From NCBI RefSeq assembly GCF_018139145.2, contig NC_059481.1:16294368-16358367 (forward strand): a stretch of DNA of 64,000 bases. Reading direction: 5' to 3'. Origin of the DNA: Gymnogyps californianus. Lineage: Eukaryota > Chordata > Aves > Accipitriformes > Cathartidae. The notes under the pieces are model-generated. The model saw nothing but the letters and a program-made list of their open reading frames with translations. It ran no database searches and was not told the origin of the DNA. How positions within the stretch are numbered: position 1 is the first letter of the stretch; every line of letters begins with the position of its first letter. Below, piece by piece: positions 38,701-52,499 of this stretch. The translations under genes and the position numbers were made by a program.

Positions 38701-41294
38701 GCCACAGCCTCCATCTTCACTGCCACCCCCTTTCTTCCCTCCAGCAGCATCTCAGCTGTCCTTAACTGGGCCTCCTTTTATCTCCTCCTGGGGAGCTCCC
38801 ACCCTTTCTGATACCCATTCAAATCATCACATCAGTGAGACAGGTTGACAATGGCTTTCACCTGTCTCCTAAACAGGATTGCAGCCTCCCCCCCTCCCTT
38901 TGCTTCAATAAAACCTGCTTCTGTAAGATCTTTACAAATATGTTTCCTCCTCTGATAAAATGATATTCGGTGAGGATTTAAAGGGAGATCTGTGAAAGGA
39001 GAAAAATAGCAGTGACAACGAGGAGTCCCTCCCAAATTGTCTTTCTGAAAGCTCCAAATGGCTTTGTAACAGCGTGAAAGTGCTTCCTGATTATTTCCAA
39101 GCTGAGGCTCAGGAAAGCCCTAAGGGTGGACAGGAGAAGGGAGAGCATGGATGTCAGCAATTGAACATGAACATGTCTAAAGGGATGGGGAGGTAAGGAA
39201 TATATAAAAACCTGTAGGAAAAAGGGGTGTGATAGAAATGCTGTGGTCCCTGACGCTCTCCCTGTGATGCTAGAGCAGCCCCAGTAGCAGAGTTACAAGG
39301 GGAACTCAGGGCTCCGTTTTCTTCCCTCACACTGAAAACTTTCAGCTATTCCCTATGGTGGGGGCAGTCTATTGGTCTTTAGGTCCCTGTGGACCCCCCC
39401 TCATGATCTTCAGCAAGATTTTGCAGCAGAAGTTTCAACCAGGACTTATCAATTTCCCTCCAAACTGTCAGACTCATCTTCCTACTTTACGGTGACTTGT
39501 CCCTTCGGATCTTCCTCTCATAACATAAATGGGGCTGACCCCCCACTCCCAGACCCAGACACCCTGGGAGAGCATGTGGGCAAGACCTGGATGGATGCCA
39601 TCAGTGCTGCTCACACCCATCTCCAGAGCCCGCAGCGCTTGCTTGCAGGAAGGAGCGCGGCTAACCCAAACCTCACGCTGTGTTCCCATGGCAACCAAAG
39701 TGTCACATTCATCATCGTCTCATTTCTGGAAGAAAAAGATATCGGTCCGATGAAGAAAAATCCAGGAGTCCCAAAGGGCTTTGCTGAGGCTGGGCAGATT
39801 TTTAACATCATTGCTCGCACCGTTCCCCCCAGGGGCTGCTGGGAAGCGCAGCACCCAGCTCAGTGGTGGCACATCGGTTTGAGCAGGAGAGTGTCTGGGA
39901 TTAAAATGCGTCCAGTCAGATACACACAGTTCATGTCTCATCTGCTTTGTGTCACTTTGAAGCTAGGGACACATGATCAAATTACCACGGCTATAGAAGT
40001 TACTAGATGTTAGCAGAAGAGGTTTCAGCTTCACCCGTCCTATCTCACATTTGACACAACCTGGGGATAATGGTTGCTATCAGTTATCTTTGCTCAGTGG
40101 CACACGGTGACCTCTTAAACCACAATAATTTAATAATATGGCTGAAGTTGGAGTTGCTCTGCCTGAGGCAGCAGAGACCTTTGTATGCATCAAGTCCCCT
40201 CCTGGACTGAGCTGCCACCATCTCATTGTCCCACGCTTTTCTCTGCTGATATCTGTGTCCCAGAAACCAGACCCAGCTGGGCTCCAACATTTCCATTAGA
40301 AGGAATCTGTATGAGCTTCTCTGCTGTGACTACACAGCAGCAATTAAAGCATTGCCACGCAGATTTGTACATGGGGGATCTCACCTTTCAGTTCTAAGAC
40401 AAACGTGCTACGAAAGGGAGTCTAGAGATGCATCACTGGACACTTTTGGAGTTCTCTGATGTGTTCTTGCTGGAGGCATGAGAAGATCTAAGGCTGGAGG
40501 ATTCATTTCAATCACTTTAAAATCAGTTCCCCCAGTTAGTAGGTTTTTTCTATGGAAAAAAAAAATTGTAAGAGGAACTTCCAGCCTGAAGAACAAAAAG
40601 AGGAGACTTAAAATGATGCTTAGGAGAAAGCATCTGCCTGCAAAGGAAGATCACACCTATGCTTGAGAGGAAAAGGTGAAGGGAAGCGTGGAAGAGAATG
40701 GCAGAGTTATACAGAGAGTACCTGGATAAGGCAGGAATAAGTGATTTTAACACTTCGCTGTCTCTTCATGGCCACGCTGAAGCATGGCTCCAGCAAGGTC
40801 CAGTATTTAGATGATCTAGTATCATAAGTCAATGTAGATCAAGGGGAAATATCCCTTGACACTCGGGGGCAGGGGATAGCTATATAACTCCAAAATCCAA
40901 AACATTAGTGAAGTTGCTATTAATCCTTAGTTTTAATCCTCAATTTTATTTTTGTTTGGTTTGGTTTTCCCTCCCTGAGAAGTTTAGCTGGCCCAGCAGC
41001 GCAGTATTCAAGTCAGATTTATACCTGTAACTGGGGCAAGCACCTTAGCTAAGAGGTTGTCCATATCTGGAGCAACCTCTTCCTCCTTAAAGACCAGACA
41101 GAAACCTCATGCAGGCAGCTTTTCATGAGAGAGATAAAGAGGAGATGCTTATAGGCATTCACATGTGATTTTATGGGAGAAGAAACTAGGGATGAAGGAT
41201 GACAAAGGTCAAGGCAGATGGTTCCATGGATGTAATGAAATTTTGGCCTCTGCATGACAGCTACGAAGGATAGCCTACAGGAAAGTGCTCAATA

Positions 41295-41410
41295 TTGTTC
41301 AGTGGGCCCTGGGCTTTGATCCAGGGGAGTTGCGTTTTCTCCTAGGTCTCCAATTGATTAGTAGAATCACCTCTCTCAAGTCACTCAGCCGTTTTACACC
41401 TTTGCTCAAC
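41295..41410 (+). mobile_element. Possible MIR SINE fragment
   Basis: The region carries a worn tRNA-like part (GGGCTTTGATCCAGGGGAG) followed by a piece resembling the MIR core 'gacctctggcaagtcacttaacc' (here CACCTCTCTCAAGTCACTCAGCC). The order fits a plus-strand MIR. Divergence is high and the call is by eye. Confidence 0.4.
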
Positions 41411-42027
41411 CTTTGGGAAGCCCTCTGCAACCACGAGATGAACATCCCAGTCATTTCCATTGCCCAGACCACAGCTCTGAGCAGAGCAGAGAGAAATAAG
41501 TTTCAAAGCTTACTATTTCCTTTCTGGACTAACCCAAGCTAGCAATCAGCTGTGATGGTAATATAGATGGAAATACCTGAGGGGCCATTAAGGTTCAGCC
41601 TGGTGTCCTGTTATTCCACTCATCGGCTGGGAAACAAAATACTACCCTCAAGGTTAGGTGATGTAAAGGAGTCCATCAGCCTACAAGGGCCTGAGATCAC
41701 AAATAAAATAGTTCTGGATTTCCTTAATTAAACACAGCAGTGTATTCATTCATGCCTTGCTGAGTGGTGTTTCTGCAGAGGGGATGAGCCATTCTGGCGA
41801 GGTGAGTAACCGTACAATTCCCTCCTCTTCCCCTCTGGAGCAGCCAAGCGGGGGTCAAGGCAGGTAATGAGAGAGATGTGCTGCCTGTTTGCTTGCTCCT
41901 GTGACTGGCTGCCCATTTAGAGGCTGCCAGGTAGCTGGAGTGTGCCAGCCAGGTTTTTGCAGGCATGTGAAAATTAACAAATCTCACACTGAGCTGGAAA
42001 GGGCAGATAATTGGGAGAATTAAAATT

Positions 42028-42045
42028 AAAAAAAAAAAAAAAAAA
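42028..42045. repeat. Poly-A run (18 A)
   Basis: Longest pure mononucleotide run in the window, followed by A-rich sequence. Likely polymorphic in length. Confidence 0.85.
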
Positions 42046-42604
42046 GAAAAATGAGGAAAAAAGAAAGAAGGAACAGGGACATGAGCCAAAAGGAAACACT
42101 TCAAAGGCCCATAGCCTGCAGCCCACATTAATGACAACAACAAAAAGAAGATGGGACCCTTACATTTTAATCAAAGGCAATTATTTTTTTTAAAAGGTAT
42201 TATAACTCTGCCATGCAGGAGCAGGCCTGGTTATGGCCCCCTACCCCCAGAGATGTCGGCATGGCCGGCTGGCAAACAGAAGCGAGGGTTTCCTTGGCTG
42301 CCTTCTTTCTGCACTGCCTGTGAACATCAGTGAAAGGAAAGCAAGAGTGAGCAGGTGCTTCAGGAGAAATGCCTCTGGGGGAGAAGACTGAAAGCTACAG
42401 GAAACCAAAGGAACTAGAAACATGACTGAAATCTAAATCCCAGCTTCCTCTGGCTGGTCTCTGTATGAATACTGCATGTAGGATGTTAACTTGAAACCCA
42501 AAGCCAGCTGAATCAGCACAGGAAGGCAGCAGGTAGGCAATCACAGGGCACTGGGGCAGAGAGTGGCACCTACCTGGGCAGATTCAAGCGGAGATGTCAG
42601 GACT

Positions 42605-42660
42605 ATAGATATATCGAGTGACTCAGATATATAGATACAAGTGTGTGTGTCTGTGTGTGA
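42605..42660. repeat. Imperfect (AT)n/(GT)n low-complexity patch
   Basis: Contains ATAGATATATCGAG, then a non-repetitive spacer, GATATATAGATACAAG and GTGTGTGTGTCTGTGTGTG. A decayed compound microsatellite. Confidence 0.65.
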
Positions 42661-45600
42661 TAGCAGGGCTAGAGAGGGTAAGTGTGACCTCCTCAAAAGC
42701 CTAAGAAAGATGCTTGTCTCTAATCCCTCCCCTCCATGCAGTGAAGAAGTCCTTGTCTCCATTGCTGAGGCAGGACCAAATGCCCACCTGCAGCCAGTGG
42801 GGCAAGTGGTCTTCACAAGAAGGCTGGGTGGAGACCAAACCAAGGCTTTTGCTGGGATACGGGTGTTGGGGTCTTTGTTCCCCTGCGCATCTTTGCGAAG
42901 GAAGGGGAAAAATGGAAAAAGGGAGAGGAATTTGAGCAGCACAAAAGCTGAGTGAGGAAGATCACTCAGGCTCAAAAGGCTGAGTGTGTCACAGGATGAA
43001 GAAACTGTCCTCAGGAAACAACATGTAATTGTTTCAATTAGTGTAAGAGAAGAGACAGTGAAAAAAGGAAAAGGGTTTACAAAGGCAAAGCCTCAATTAA
43101 AAAAAAACAACAGAGAAAGATAAAATAATTTATTAAAAACTCTGACTTATTTACATAAAAGGAAGACAAAAGATGGTGTATTTAGGTGTAGTCAGAAGCT
43201 GAACTTTTTCATGGGTTTTTTAAGGCAGTGCCACATGCAGCCCCAAGCAGCAATAGCCTATGATTCTGTGAAATTTCCATAATGGCACAAAAAAATGAAG
43301 GCCAGAAGCAGCCACACCTGGATAAAACTTCTCAACCTACCAAGGCCTGTGTTTAGGGAGCAAGGCAATGAGGAGACATCATGTTTTGGTAGAAGAGCCA
43401 TAACCTGGAGAAAAAAAATATTTAAGCAGCCCTTCCAAAAAGAGGTGCATTCCTGCAGGTGGTAAGATACAGAAAACAGCTTGAAAAAGCAGAAGTCCAA
43501 CTTTAATACATATTAGAAACTGTTAGACTATTTTACTTAAAAACATCCAAGACAGCATGCCACTCAAAAACTCTAATGCAGAACAACAGGGGATATTTCA
43601 CACATATTGTCTACACAGGTTGTTCAGGACTTTCAAAGGCATGTAGTGATTTTTGATAACACCTGCAGCATTACTACAGTGCGGGCACTTTCCATAAACA
43701 AAACTCCTGGATTGTTGCAATCGTAGGTAGTTAGGAAAAGCCAGTTCTGTGCAAACATCCCTTCTTGCTCCAAAATTTTAGGGCTCACTGAGAAGAAAGT
43801 GCCAGTCTAATACTGCATGAAGTCAGAGAAAAATGAGCAACTTAATTCTCCCCAGAATTATGCTGAGGGAAGCAGAACTTCTAGCTTCAAACAGAATATT
43901 TTTTTGCACCCCAAATCCCATTTCTGCTAAACTCTCTATGAAGTTTGCTAAGTATCTCCTGATCCTCTTGCCAGCATTGGGCGTGATAATCCTAATAGTG
44001 CTCTCTGTGTAGGCACACAAAGAGGAGCGTATACTGGAGTTGCAAGCTGCTGAAAATATCTAGGCATTTGGCAAAGTGCGAGCATACAAGGCACATGGGA
44101 TTTGCTCTGTGAGGTCAGCCTTGTTTCATTTAACTTATAATCTTTCCAATAGTGACAAAACTTGATGAAGGAATATTGTGCCTGAAAACTCAGCTTGCCA
44201 GTTTTAACAACTGGCCTCTTGTTGCAAACTTGGTTTCTCTGGCATCCTCAGACTATCAGGGCTACAACACCACTACTGCAAGGCTTGGTACTTCCGACAA
44301 CGTGACAAGGTAGCTGTGCGATGCTGCAAAGGACAATAGGCTTCTTCTGGACCCCAGTAGGTGTTTAACCAAGCAGCAGCGCCTCGGAGCCATTTAAGTT
44401 TGCTCACAGCTGGCTATACTGCGAAGAATTCAGTGACCTTCAGGATATTAATAGATCCAAAGTCCCTTTGTTCCTGGGGAGCAGGCAGGGGACAATTCAC
44501 CATTTATGACCTGCAATTACTCTCCCACCCCACAGAAAAGACTTTGTTGGCCGGCGTCTACAACAATTCCTGGGGCATGAGCAGTGTAATTTCTAACAGG
44601 GCCAGACAGGAGCGAGCATCCTGGTGTGCCACTGTCTCACTCTCCGTCTCGGTCCCTCTGTGATGCTCAGCCTGCCGAGCGCTTCCCATCAATGGCGTGG
44701 AGTTGCCAAGCAACATTTGTCGTGTCCCTTGGTGGGCCGCCACTTAACGCTCTGTGGCAGCTCAGACTTTGAAGACAAGGGTTTGTTGTGAAGAGCGAAA
44801 TAACTTTCCCTCTCTCCTTCTATCTCCTCTCTTCCTACTTGATGAGGTGAAAAATGAATCATTCGGAATATGACAGATCAAATCCTGCATTCGGTTGCTC
44901 TGGGGTAAATCTCGTTGAAAATTGTCTTTGGGGAATAAATTCACTGCTAGATGCCAAGGACTGGACCTGCATACCCGGCACACACATCCAGAATACAGCT
45001 AATGTTCCCGCATCATACACATTAGAAAAAGCAGCTAGAACTGGTCAAATCATAGATAAAATTATTGGCAAATAATTTATTCAGCCATAGTCATGAAGGA
45101 ATTAATCTTATCCATTATTCTTAAACATGACTCAACCAATTCCTGGAAATAACACAGCTAAAGCCTCTTCCTCTGAGCTGCGAACCCTAAGATTTAAATT
45201 CTTATTTAATTCCACAGCTCTTTCCCTCTTGTTATTATGTTCAACAGTGTGCTGCTGCTGTTTGTGTGCCAATGATACAAGGTTATAAGGCTTAGACAGA
45301 CCAAAATGTTCTCTCCGCATCAGTAAAGCTAAAAAGTACAAAGCAGCTCTTACAACTGAGAGCAGTCAGGCCATCTGGCATAGTGGCTTCAGTGTGCGCT
45401 CCCTGCTCCAGGGCTATTGGCATCTACCTGGGCGCCAGCCGCCAGCGAGAATGTGTGCTGTGATCCCAGTTTCATCTGGGATGTAGCCCCCCCAGATCAC
45501 CAGTATTTACTGTATTTGGCTCTGGAGGAGTGAGACTGGCAGACCAAAGGATGGGGTTAGAGAGCTGGATGGGGGGAGCTCTGAAGCAGAGCCCTATGCA

Positions 45601-46059
45601 GGAGAGGCTGGAGGTGCGGCTGGCGGGTGTATTGATATAAGTAGAGGTGTACGAACGGGGAACTGAGTTTCAACAAAAAGATTTTGGATTTTCTGAAAAA
45701 ATAAATGGATTTTCTATGGTATTGTCCCAGTTATTTAAGGAAAATAATGCCCTGCAACTGTGACTGTGGGATACCTTCTTGGGGTGGGTTTAAAGCTAGG
45801 TGTCCTGTCTGAGCTGGTTGTTTAGCTTCACTCAGAAGTTAATGAGGCAAGGAAATATCTCAGCAAAGGATCCTTTCCACATATCTTAGGAGAGGATGTA
45901 GACCCTCTGGAAGTGTCTGTCTCTCTACATTTACTCTGTACAGAATAATTTAGACTAGATCCCTAACTTGTAGAATGCTAATGTTCGTGGAGATGAAACC
46001 TGGCCTTCATGAGTAATTTCTCAGTTAGTGTGCACCTACCTTACAATGATTTCAGATAA

Positions 46060-46520
46060 ACTATATTTCTTTAGTTCCTTATGAAAATGTAGTGTCAGAA
46101 AGTATTGAAAGCTTTCCTAAAGCAAAGACATCTGTTACTTCTGCCTTATCCTCTAAGCCAATTAGCCAATAAAAGAAGGGAATTAGATCAGCTTACAAAT
46201 CCATGTTGATTGTCTTGGTACCACCTTCTTATCCTATAGCTGCTAATGAATTGTTTGTTTCATAATTTGTCGAGGTTTCTCTGTAGTCACTCGGTTTAGC
46301 TGGCCGATTTAAATTTCCTGGCTCTTCCTTTTTTCCATCTTCACAAACAAATACCCTATTTGCCCTTCTCTGATCTGCAGAACCCTCTCAATATAGGAGA
46401 AGCTCTTGAAGTCCATTCCTAACTGTTCACGGACTGCTTTCCTTGGACAACCTGCAGCAGAATTCCCTCAGGTGCAACAGTTTGAATTCACTTACTCAAT
46501 GCAAGAATTCTTTAATTTAC
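46060..46520 (-). mobile_element. Fossil CR1/L3-type LINE reverse transcriptase fragment
   Basis: Plus-strand text such as GAAAGCTTTCCTAAAGCAAA, TTACAAATCCATGTTGATTG and TTAGCTGGCCG reads, on the minus strand, as worn parts of the reverse transcriptase of CR1-like LINEs. The recognisable pieces, in minus-strand order, are the '...NYRPVSLTS...' segment, the 'SQHGF' segment (CAATCAACATGGATTTGTAA) and the 'L-DF-KAFDTV' catalytic-motif segment (here AAAGCTTTCAATACTTTC). Stops and small indels are frequent, so it is long dead. No 3' tail is present. The element may extend rightward to about 46.9 kb but I cannot align that part. Confidence 0.7.
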
Positions 46521-47399
46521 CCCCCTTTGTTCTGGCCTATTCCCATCCCTGAATTAGTATGACTCCTGTTATATATATCTAGTAGCAAAGACCAGGACCT
46601 TTTTGATTTCATCCACACATGCTTTGGTATCATTCTGTTCTCATTCCTAGTCATCTGCTGCTGCTTCAACTTTTTTAAACAATTAATTTCTCATTTGAAG
46701 GCATTAATGAGGTACTCACACACCTTTAGTTTTTCACTTTTCGTCTGTTCTTCTCTCTGCCTTAGGAGATCTTGTCATTGCACCTCTGCTCTAATCTCTA
46801 AGTCAGTGCCTGCTGGCCTGTATTCCTCTTTCCTTGACCCAACCTACCAATTCCCTGGTGTTTCACAGCCAATTAATCCTTCTTCTGCTGTTCCTACTTT
46901 CTCTTTTCCATGTGTCTGGGAAGCTGATTAACTCATAGCTTGGTATATGTACTAAGGCTTTACGTTCTTCCTGTTTAGCCCTTATACTCCTAGCACTTGG
47001 GCAGAGACTTTTCAGATGTTTACCAGACTGCTCCGTTGTTCTCCCAAGTGCCTCATTTTCACCTCTATTAAATTTCCCATTTTTCCAACTCACTAACCAG
47101 CATGCTGCCTGGTTCTTGGAAGATCACTGTACTGTCAAAAAATCCAAAGCCTTTTTGTCGACATTGTCCATGCTTTCACCTCGAGGATTTGCCTGGCCCA
47201 CTCATGCCACCTTCCATGGAGACCAAAGGAAACACAACCGCCCCTGGAAATGAGTTAGCAATGATCACAGTGATGGGCAGTATTTTTATTCCAGCGATGG
47301 CAGATATATGATGGAAGCAGCAATTAATCCCTTCTGTTTGCCTTCTCTAAGGATATCAAATTGTGTTGTAAATACTGGTGATTTAAGCCTCATTCGGCC

Positions 47400-47475
47400 C
47401 TTTCACCGAAAATAGATATTAATAACCCCACTTCACAGATGGGGAAACAAGCACAGAAAACCTAAATAACTTTTT
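47400..47475 (-). mobile_element. MIR-family SINE fragment
   Basis: Contains TATTAATAACCCCACTTCAC, then AGATGGGGAAACAAGCACAG and AAAACCTAAATAACTT. This is the reverse complement of the conserved MIR segment 'aagttacttaacctctctgtgcctcagtttcctcatctgtaaaatgggg'. MIRs are ancient tRNA-derived SINEs shared across amniotes. Short and diverged. Confidence 0.62.
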
Positions 47476-48949
47476 ATGGAAATGCTGAGGCAAAGGCAGG
47501 AAACCCTTGGAGATCTGTGCATGAGCTGCCAGAGCATACACTGGAAACCATTCAGGAAAAGCCTTCAGTCAGGCGTTTAGGAGCAAGGGGGCAAGAAACA
47601 GGGTTGTGATTGCAATTACATCAGCTGGTGAGGAGCCAGCCCTCGGTGCCCAGAGCTCAGTTAGCCAAAGGCTATGGTAGTTTACTGGGACTAGAGTTAT
47701 TGCCAGGGCATCCAATGGATGATTGTTTTTAGTGGTAAATGTGTCTTCCCCTCTTACTGGTCCCTGCATGAGATACAAGCAGCTTAATCAAAGGCTAAAA
47801 AAGCCCCTGATGCCAAAATAGCTGCCTCACCATCTTGCTGGAGATCTTGCTAGACTGATAGTAGAGCATTTCTTTCTGCCTTCTCCTTTCTCTCTCACTC
47901 CCTCCTGTTCACCTCTTTCATTTCTCTCCCTTTTACTTTTTAGAAGTGAAATAAAAGAAGCAGAACAAAGAAAAGACGAGGAAAGTAGCCACAAACTGCT
48001 GCATAGACAATAATATGCCATGGATCTTCCAGAACCTGTCTGAGGATGTGAGTCTCTGGAGAGGAAACCTAAGGCCAGAAATGATACAGGCTTAGCCATC
48101 ATGAAAAGCACTCACAAAACACAGCGCTGAACACACAATGCAGCGCTGAGGATACAGACTTGGCTGCCGTTTATGGAGTGGGGAATACAGTGGCAGATTT
48201 ATTCTACAGTAGAGAGGGTTGTTTCTTGGTAGCGCTAATACTGACACATTATTTGGGGACGGAAGAGGATGCACAAATAGGAACAATTCTTCCATTTCTC
48301 TGCCTGTGTCTCCCCCAAGTGCCCCCTACTCCTATTCCCGTCTGCTCTCTTCATCCCTCTCCCTGCACTGAGTCCCCTCCTTCCTCTCCTCTGATTTATT
48401 TCTTCTTTCTTTAGTCTTCTCCCTCATCTTTTCATGATGCGATTACGTGTACAGAGTTTTTAGTTTTCCAAGCTTTTGCATATTATCTCCAGCTGGAGCC
48501 TTGTGTCCAGCCTTCTGCCTAGAAAACCATACAAGAGTTTTCAAACACAGGGTTAAATCCTACTCTCCCTAAAACAGCTGTAAAAATTTCCACGCTGGGA
48601 GGACCAGGCCATGGGACAGGATAGGCTGATAACAACCTGCAAGGAGACACTGTTGAAATTATCCAGCACAGCTTAAAGAGGAACGGCCTAATGAACCATC
48701 ACCCCAGGTCGTTGAAGTGGAAAGTAGCGATGGCAACTACCACTGCACTCCTGCACAGAATAGTTCCAGCTGCCTGCTCAACTGGCAACAGCTGAAACCA
48801 GTACAGAGCAAACACCTGGGTAGTCTCACATCCCAATTTCTTCCCCTCCTTCTCCCCAAAACACACACCTACTTTCACTCACACCTTACTGTATTTGCCG
48901 TGAGGAATCAAAGCCTTGTTTATACCTCACATCAGAACCGAGGCTGGGA

Positions 48950-49060
48950 GCTGAGGATGAACAACTTGGTCAAAAGCACATAAGAGATCTGTGGCAGAGC
49001 AAGAAATACAATCTGAGTGTCCCAAATTGGCTGCCAAACAGTCTCCCACTCATGCTTTGT
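48950..49060 (-). mobile_element. MIR-family SINE fragment
   Basis: AACAACTTGGTCAAAAGCAC, then GATCTGTGGCAGAGCAAGAA and ATACAATCTGAGTGTCC correspond to the MIR antisense order 'aagtaacttgcccaaggtcacacagctagtaagtggcagagctgggattcgaacccaggt'. The tRNA-like end lies to the right, as expected for minus orientation. Confidence 0.6.
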
Positions 49061-52000
49061 GTCTCTAAGTGATGGACAGGGGCAGTGGATCTTGTCCAAG
49101 GACAGATAAGACAGGAGATAGTGCTATCACCTGCATCTCTGCTTTTTGGCAGGAGGAGAGAAGCAGTGGAGGAGAGGGGCTGCTGATGTTTCCCCTCCCT
49201 CATCTGCTTCCTGCATGCTTCGAAAACAACCCGGTGCACGGTTGTTTATTATTATTATCACTGTTATTTTCCAGAGTGCTGTAAAACCAGAGGACAGAGC
49301 ACTCTGACAGCCTCATAACGAACAACAGATAAAACTAATTAGATTTTGTTCTTCCTTTAGTTTGCTGACTTGATTCTTTTTATTTTTATTGTTTAATTTT
49401 TTTTTTTTTAGCCCAGAGGTTTATACACACATGTATTTCACTAGACACTGGCAAGGCATCCTTAGGATCGTCTCTGATAGGAAAGGGCTATTGTGGCCAG
49501 GCAGGCCTGAGAGCCGGCAAGAGGCTGAGACAGAGGGTGCAGTGTGAGCGCTGCTCAGCGCTGCATCTTCTACCCATGTCATGTAAAGCATGGGGGGGGA
49601 GGAAGGACAGTGGAGCTATTCACAGCCGCTAAGAGAGTCAGTGAGACAAAAGGCATCAGTAAAAAAAGTTAATGTGCCTGGCAGGAGCCCAAAACTGCTT
49701 TAGCAGTGGGGACTATGCGAGTGCCTCTATGACACCGTCTCTTCTGGCCATTATGGAAATATTTGGCTTGCGTCTCAACCTGACAGCCTTGCTGACTCTT
49801 GAGGAATGGCAACGGTGGGGAGCAGGGCGACTTCCCTCTCCTCCCTCCCTTTCTCCATCGGTTGTTTCCAAATTCTTTGGGATTAGCTAGCGACAGCAAG
49901 AAAAGGCACTGGCCTCACTGCTCAGCACTTAGCAGGCTGAAGTGAGGTGATGTGCCTCAGCGCAGGGGACAACGGCTCCATTCACTGGGGAAATACCAAA
50001 CCAGAATTACAAGTGTGCAAGAATAAACAAGGCTGGAGTTAATCTAAAGTTGTTTTACACTGTGTTTTATTAAAGTCAATGCACTTCCGTTCCTCTGTGC
50101 AGAGCCTAGTTCTGCTTAATTACCATGACTCAGGGAGAATTTTAATGGCATGGAGAGAGCTGTGCACAATGGAGGCCCTCTCCTGACCTCTAGAGGTCTG
50201 TCAAAAGAAGAGGAGCATCTGCTCCCCCATAGAAGTTCCTGGAAGAAATGAGGCAGCCCACAAAACTGCTTCTCCTGGAGGTTTCCAGGTGCCATTCCCG
50301 ACCGGTTGGTCACCCAACCCTCTCGCTGTACTTCCTCTGCTCCCACCTTCTCAGCAGCAGGCTGAGCACCCTTGGGCTGGGGGGTTCGCCTGGCCATTGC
50401 CTTCTGCAGCATCCTCACTCTTGCTGACACAAGCACAAACACGGGAAGGTGCCAGGGAGAAGACTTGGCCAGGCTTTTCATATTGCACAGCAGCATTTAT
50501 GCAGGTGTGGTTGATGTGCATGGACACTTGGCTCCCAGCTCGGCTGCTGCACTTGGATCCCAGACACTGAAAACACCCTAAGGGCCTTTGCCACCTCTCT
50601 ACCTCCTGAGGCTCCTAGCACAGGGATCTATGAAACAGTGGTACTGCTCATATACATTTGGCTCCAAGCATGCACAGAAGCTACATCTCCGCTTTTATTA
50701 TATTAGGACAACTCTCCCATAGTCTATTAATTCAATGAATTGCAACTAGGGCAGAGTTTTCCCACTGAACTGAATTCTCCCTAGCTTAAGAAATTGAGAA
50801 TGAAACAGCTAGAAGGCTGAGACTGGCCTATACTATTTATAGTCAAAATATTGGTGTCTCATTAAGAAAAATGCTGATTTAAGAAGGGTTTTTTTTCCCC
50901 TCGCAATGAGGTGTACCATTGTCAAGCCTCGGTAAGCATCGTTCAGTTATTGTTGTGGCAAGGCGTTGGTACAGAACACGACGTGGGAGAGAAAAGCAGC
51001 TCTGGGTGAATACATGCACATCTACAGACACATATACGTACAATGGTATTTTTTGCCCTGTCCCCTGAGGATGCGCTGAATGCTGAAGATCTTACAGCAT
51101 GGCCTGTGTATGCTGCAGTCTGGACCTAGCACAGTGTGAGTTTTTTGTCATGCATACGAATGTTGGATTTTGAAGTTAACTATGCACATATATCATTTTT
51201 TATTAATAAGCTTTGAAACAATGTTATAAAAACTATTATAATGGGAACACCTGTTTTACCTCTTTTGTGTGCATTCCTGTGAGCCAACCTTTTATGAAAA
51301 TTCGGTATTGTGTGCAACAAACTGCACACTAAAGCAAGCGGAATAGGACATCTGTACAGAGACACACGCCATACCTAATGAATTAGTTCGGTCTAAGAAG
51401 CTCAGCTTCTAAGGACCCAAGCTGCCTGTCTTTTGAGCAGCATCATAAAGCGAGAGCTAGAGACACAGAGAACTCTTACATGCTGGTGAAGACTTTAAAA
51501 CACCTGGGTACTGAAAACCCAGCAGGACAGAGAGAAGATATTTCTCCAAAGAGCAAGCTCCTGCTGGAAAATATGTCTAGGTTGTCTGGGGAAAAGTGTT
51601 CAGAAATGCATCAGAGAAAACCTCATTCTGCGCCAGGAATTCTCTCCACAAACAGCATGAAGATGAGAGGATGACATGGTGCTTTTAGTCACGCATCAAT
51701 ATTAATAATAATAATCACTGGTAATGGAGGCCTTATAGGCTGTAATGCTACAACACACTATACATTCATCCTTCTCCTTGAGCCTCAGAAAGTAGTGACA
51801 GAGTTGGGAGCCTCTTGCATCGTGCAGTTAATTCCATTTGGGTTCAAGGCAATTCTCCATTTGCAGCAGCAGAGTCTAAGACATATGAGAAGTTCAGGGC
51901 ATATGAGGTGTGAGATGCGGTGATGTGGGCTTCATGCTTTAGGATGTCGGGCATGTGCGTGGGTTCTCAGTCTGTGTTGGATTCTCAGGAATTGGGATCT

Positions 52001-52499
52001 GTGTTTGCAGGCAATTTTAGGAGAAATCTAATTTTTTTTTCATTTGGGGATCAAAGGAGAAGCTGTTCTGACTCCCTTATGGGAGTCACTGGTAGAACAT
52101 GTCCTGTATATAACCTACCAGTAATGTCTTCTACTACTACATTACTGTCTGGCACAACGGGGTCCTGTTCCATGAACTAGGTTTCCTTAGTGGTATCATA
52201 ATAAAACCAACAAAGAATAATCAGTCACTGGACTCATGCTTGGGCTAAATTCACTCTTGGATATTGCCACCATCACTAATATATTGACAGAACATTGGGG
52301 GACCCCTGGCTACCTCAAGAGAACATGTTTTTCTCCTTAAAATGCCCCAAATCTGTCTCACTCACAATAGCTTTAAATAGTAGCTTTACTTCCCCAGGAT
52401 GAACTGTGTATCTGTAGTCTCTTAGCTGGAAGGATGTCTCACAGAGAAAATATAATTTCATGGCATCTGTGAAACAAATTCTACACTTGGGCCCATCAG

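Larger units (their letters stand above)
35760..46059. other. Non-coding stretch with few recognisable elements
   Basis: Ten kilobases without a confirmed gene. I see a weak MIR-like piece at 41295-41410, an 18-base A run at 42028-42045, an AT/GT microsatellite-like patch at 42605-42660 and an AT-rich motif block near 45.1 kb. The longest open frames (39372-40013 plus, 36660-37199 minus) start at non-ATG codons and resemble no known protein. Confidence 0.5.

Noticed and set aside
39372..40013. 213-codon open frame, plus strand
   Set aside because: It begins at a TTG with no ATG for the first third, resembles no protein, and lies in locally GC-richer DNA where long chance frames are expected; frames are also open on the other strand.
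43245..43265. CR1-like end 'CCTATGATTCTGTGA'
   Set aside because: It is only a single octamer-like word, with no CR1 3'UTR sequence on either side.
45463..45482. 7-bp inverted repeat ATCCCAG...CTGGGAT
   Set aside because: Too short to be notable in 64 kb and no further structure is visible.
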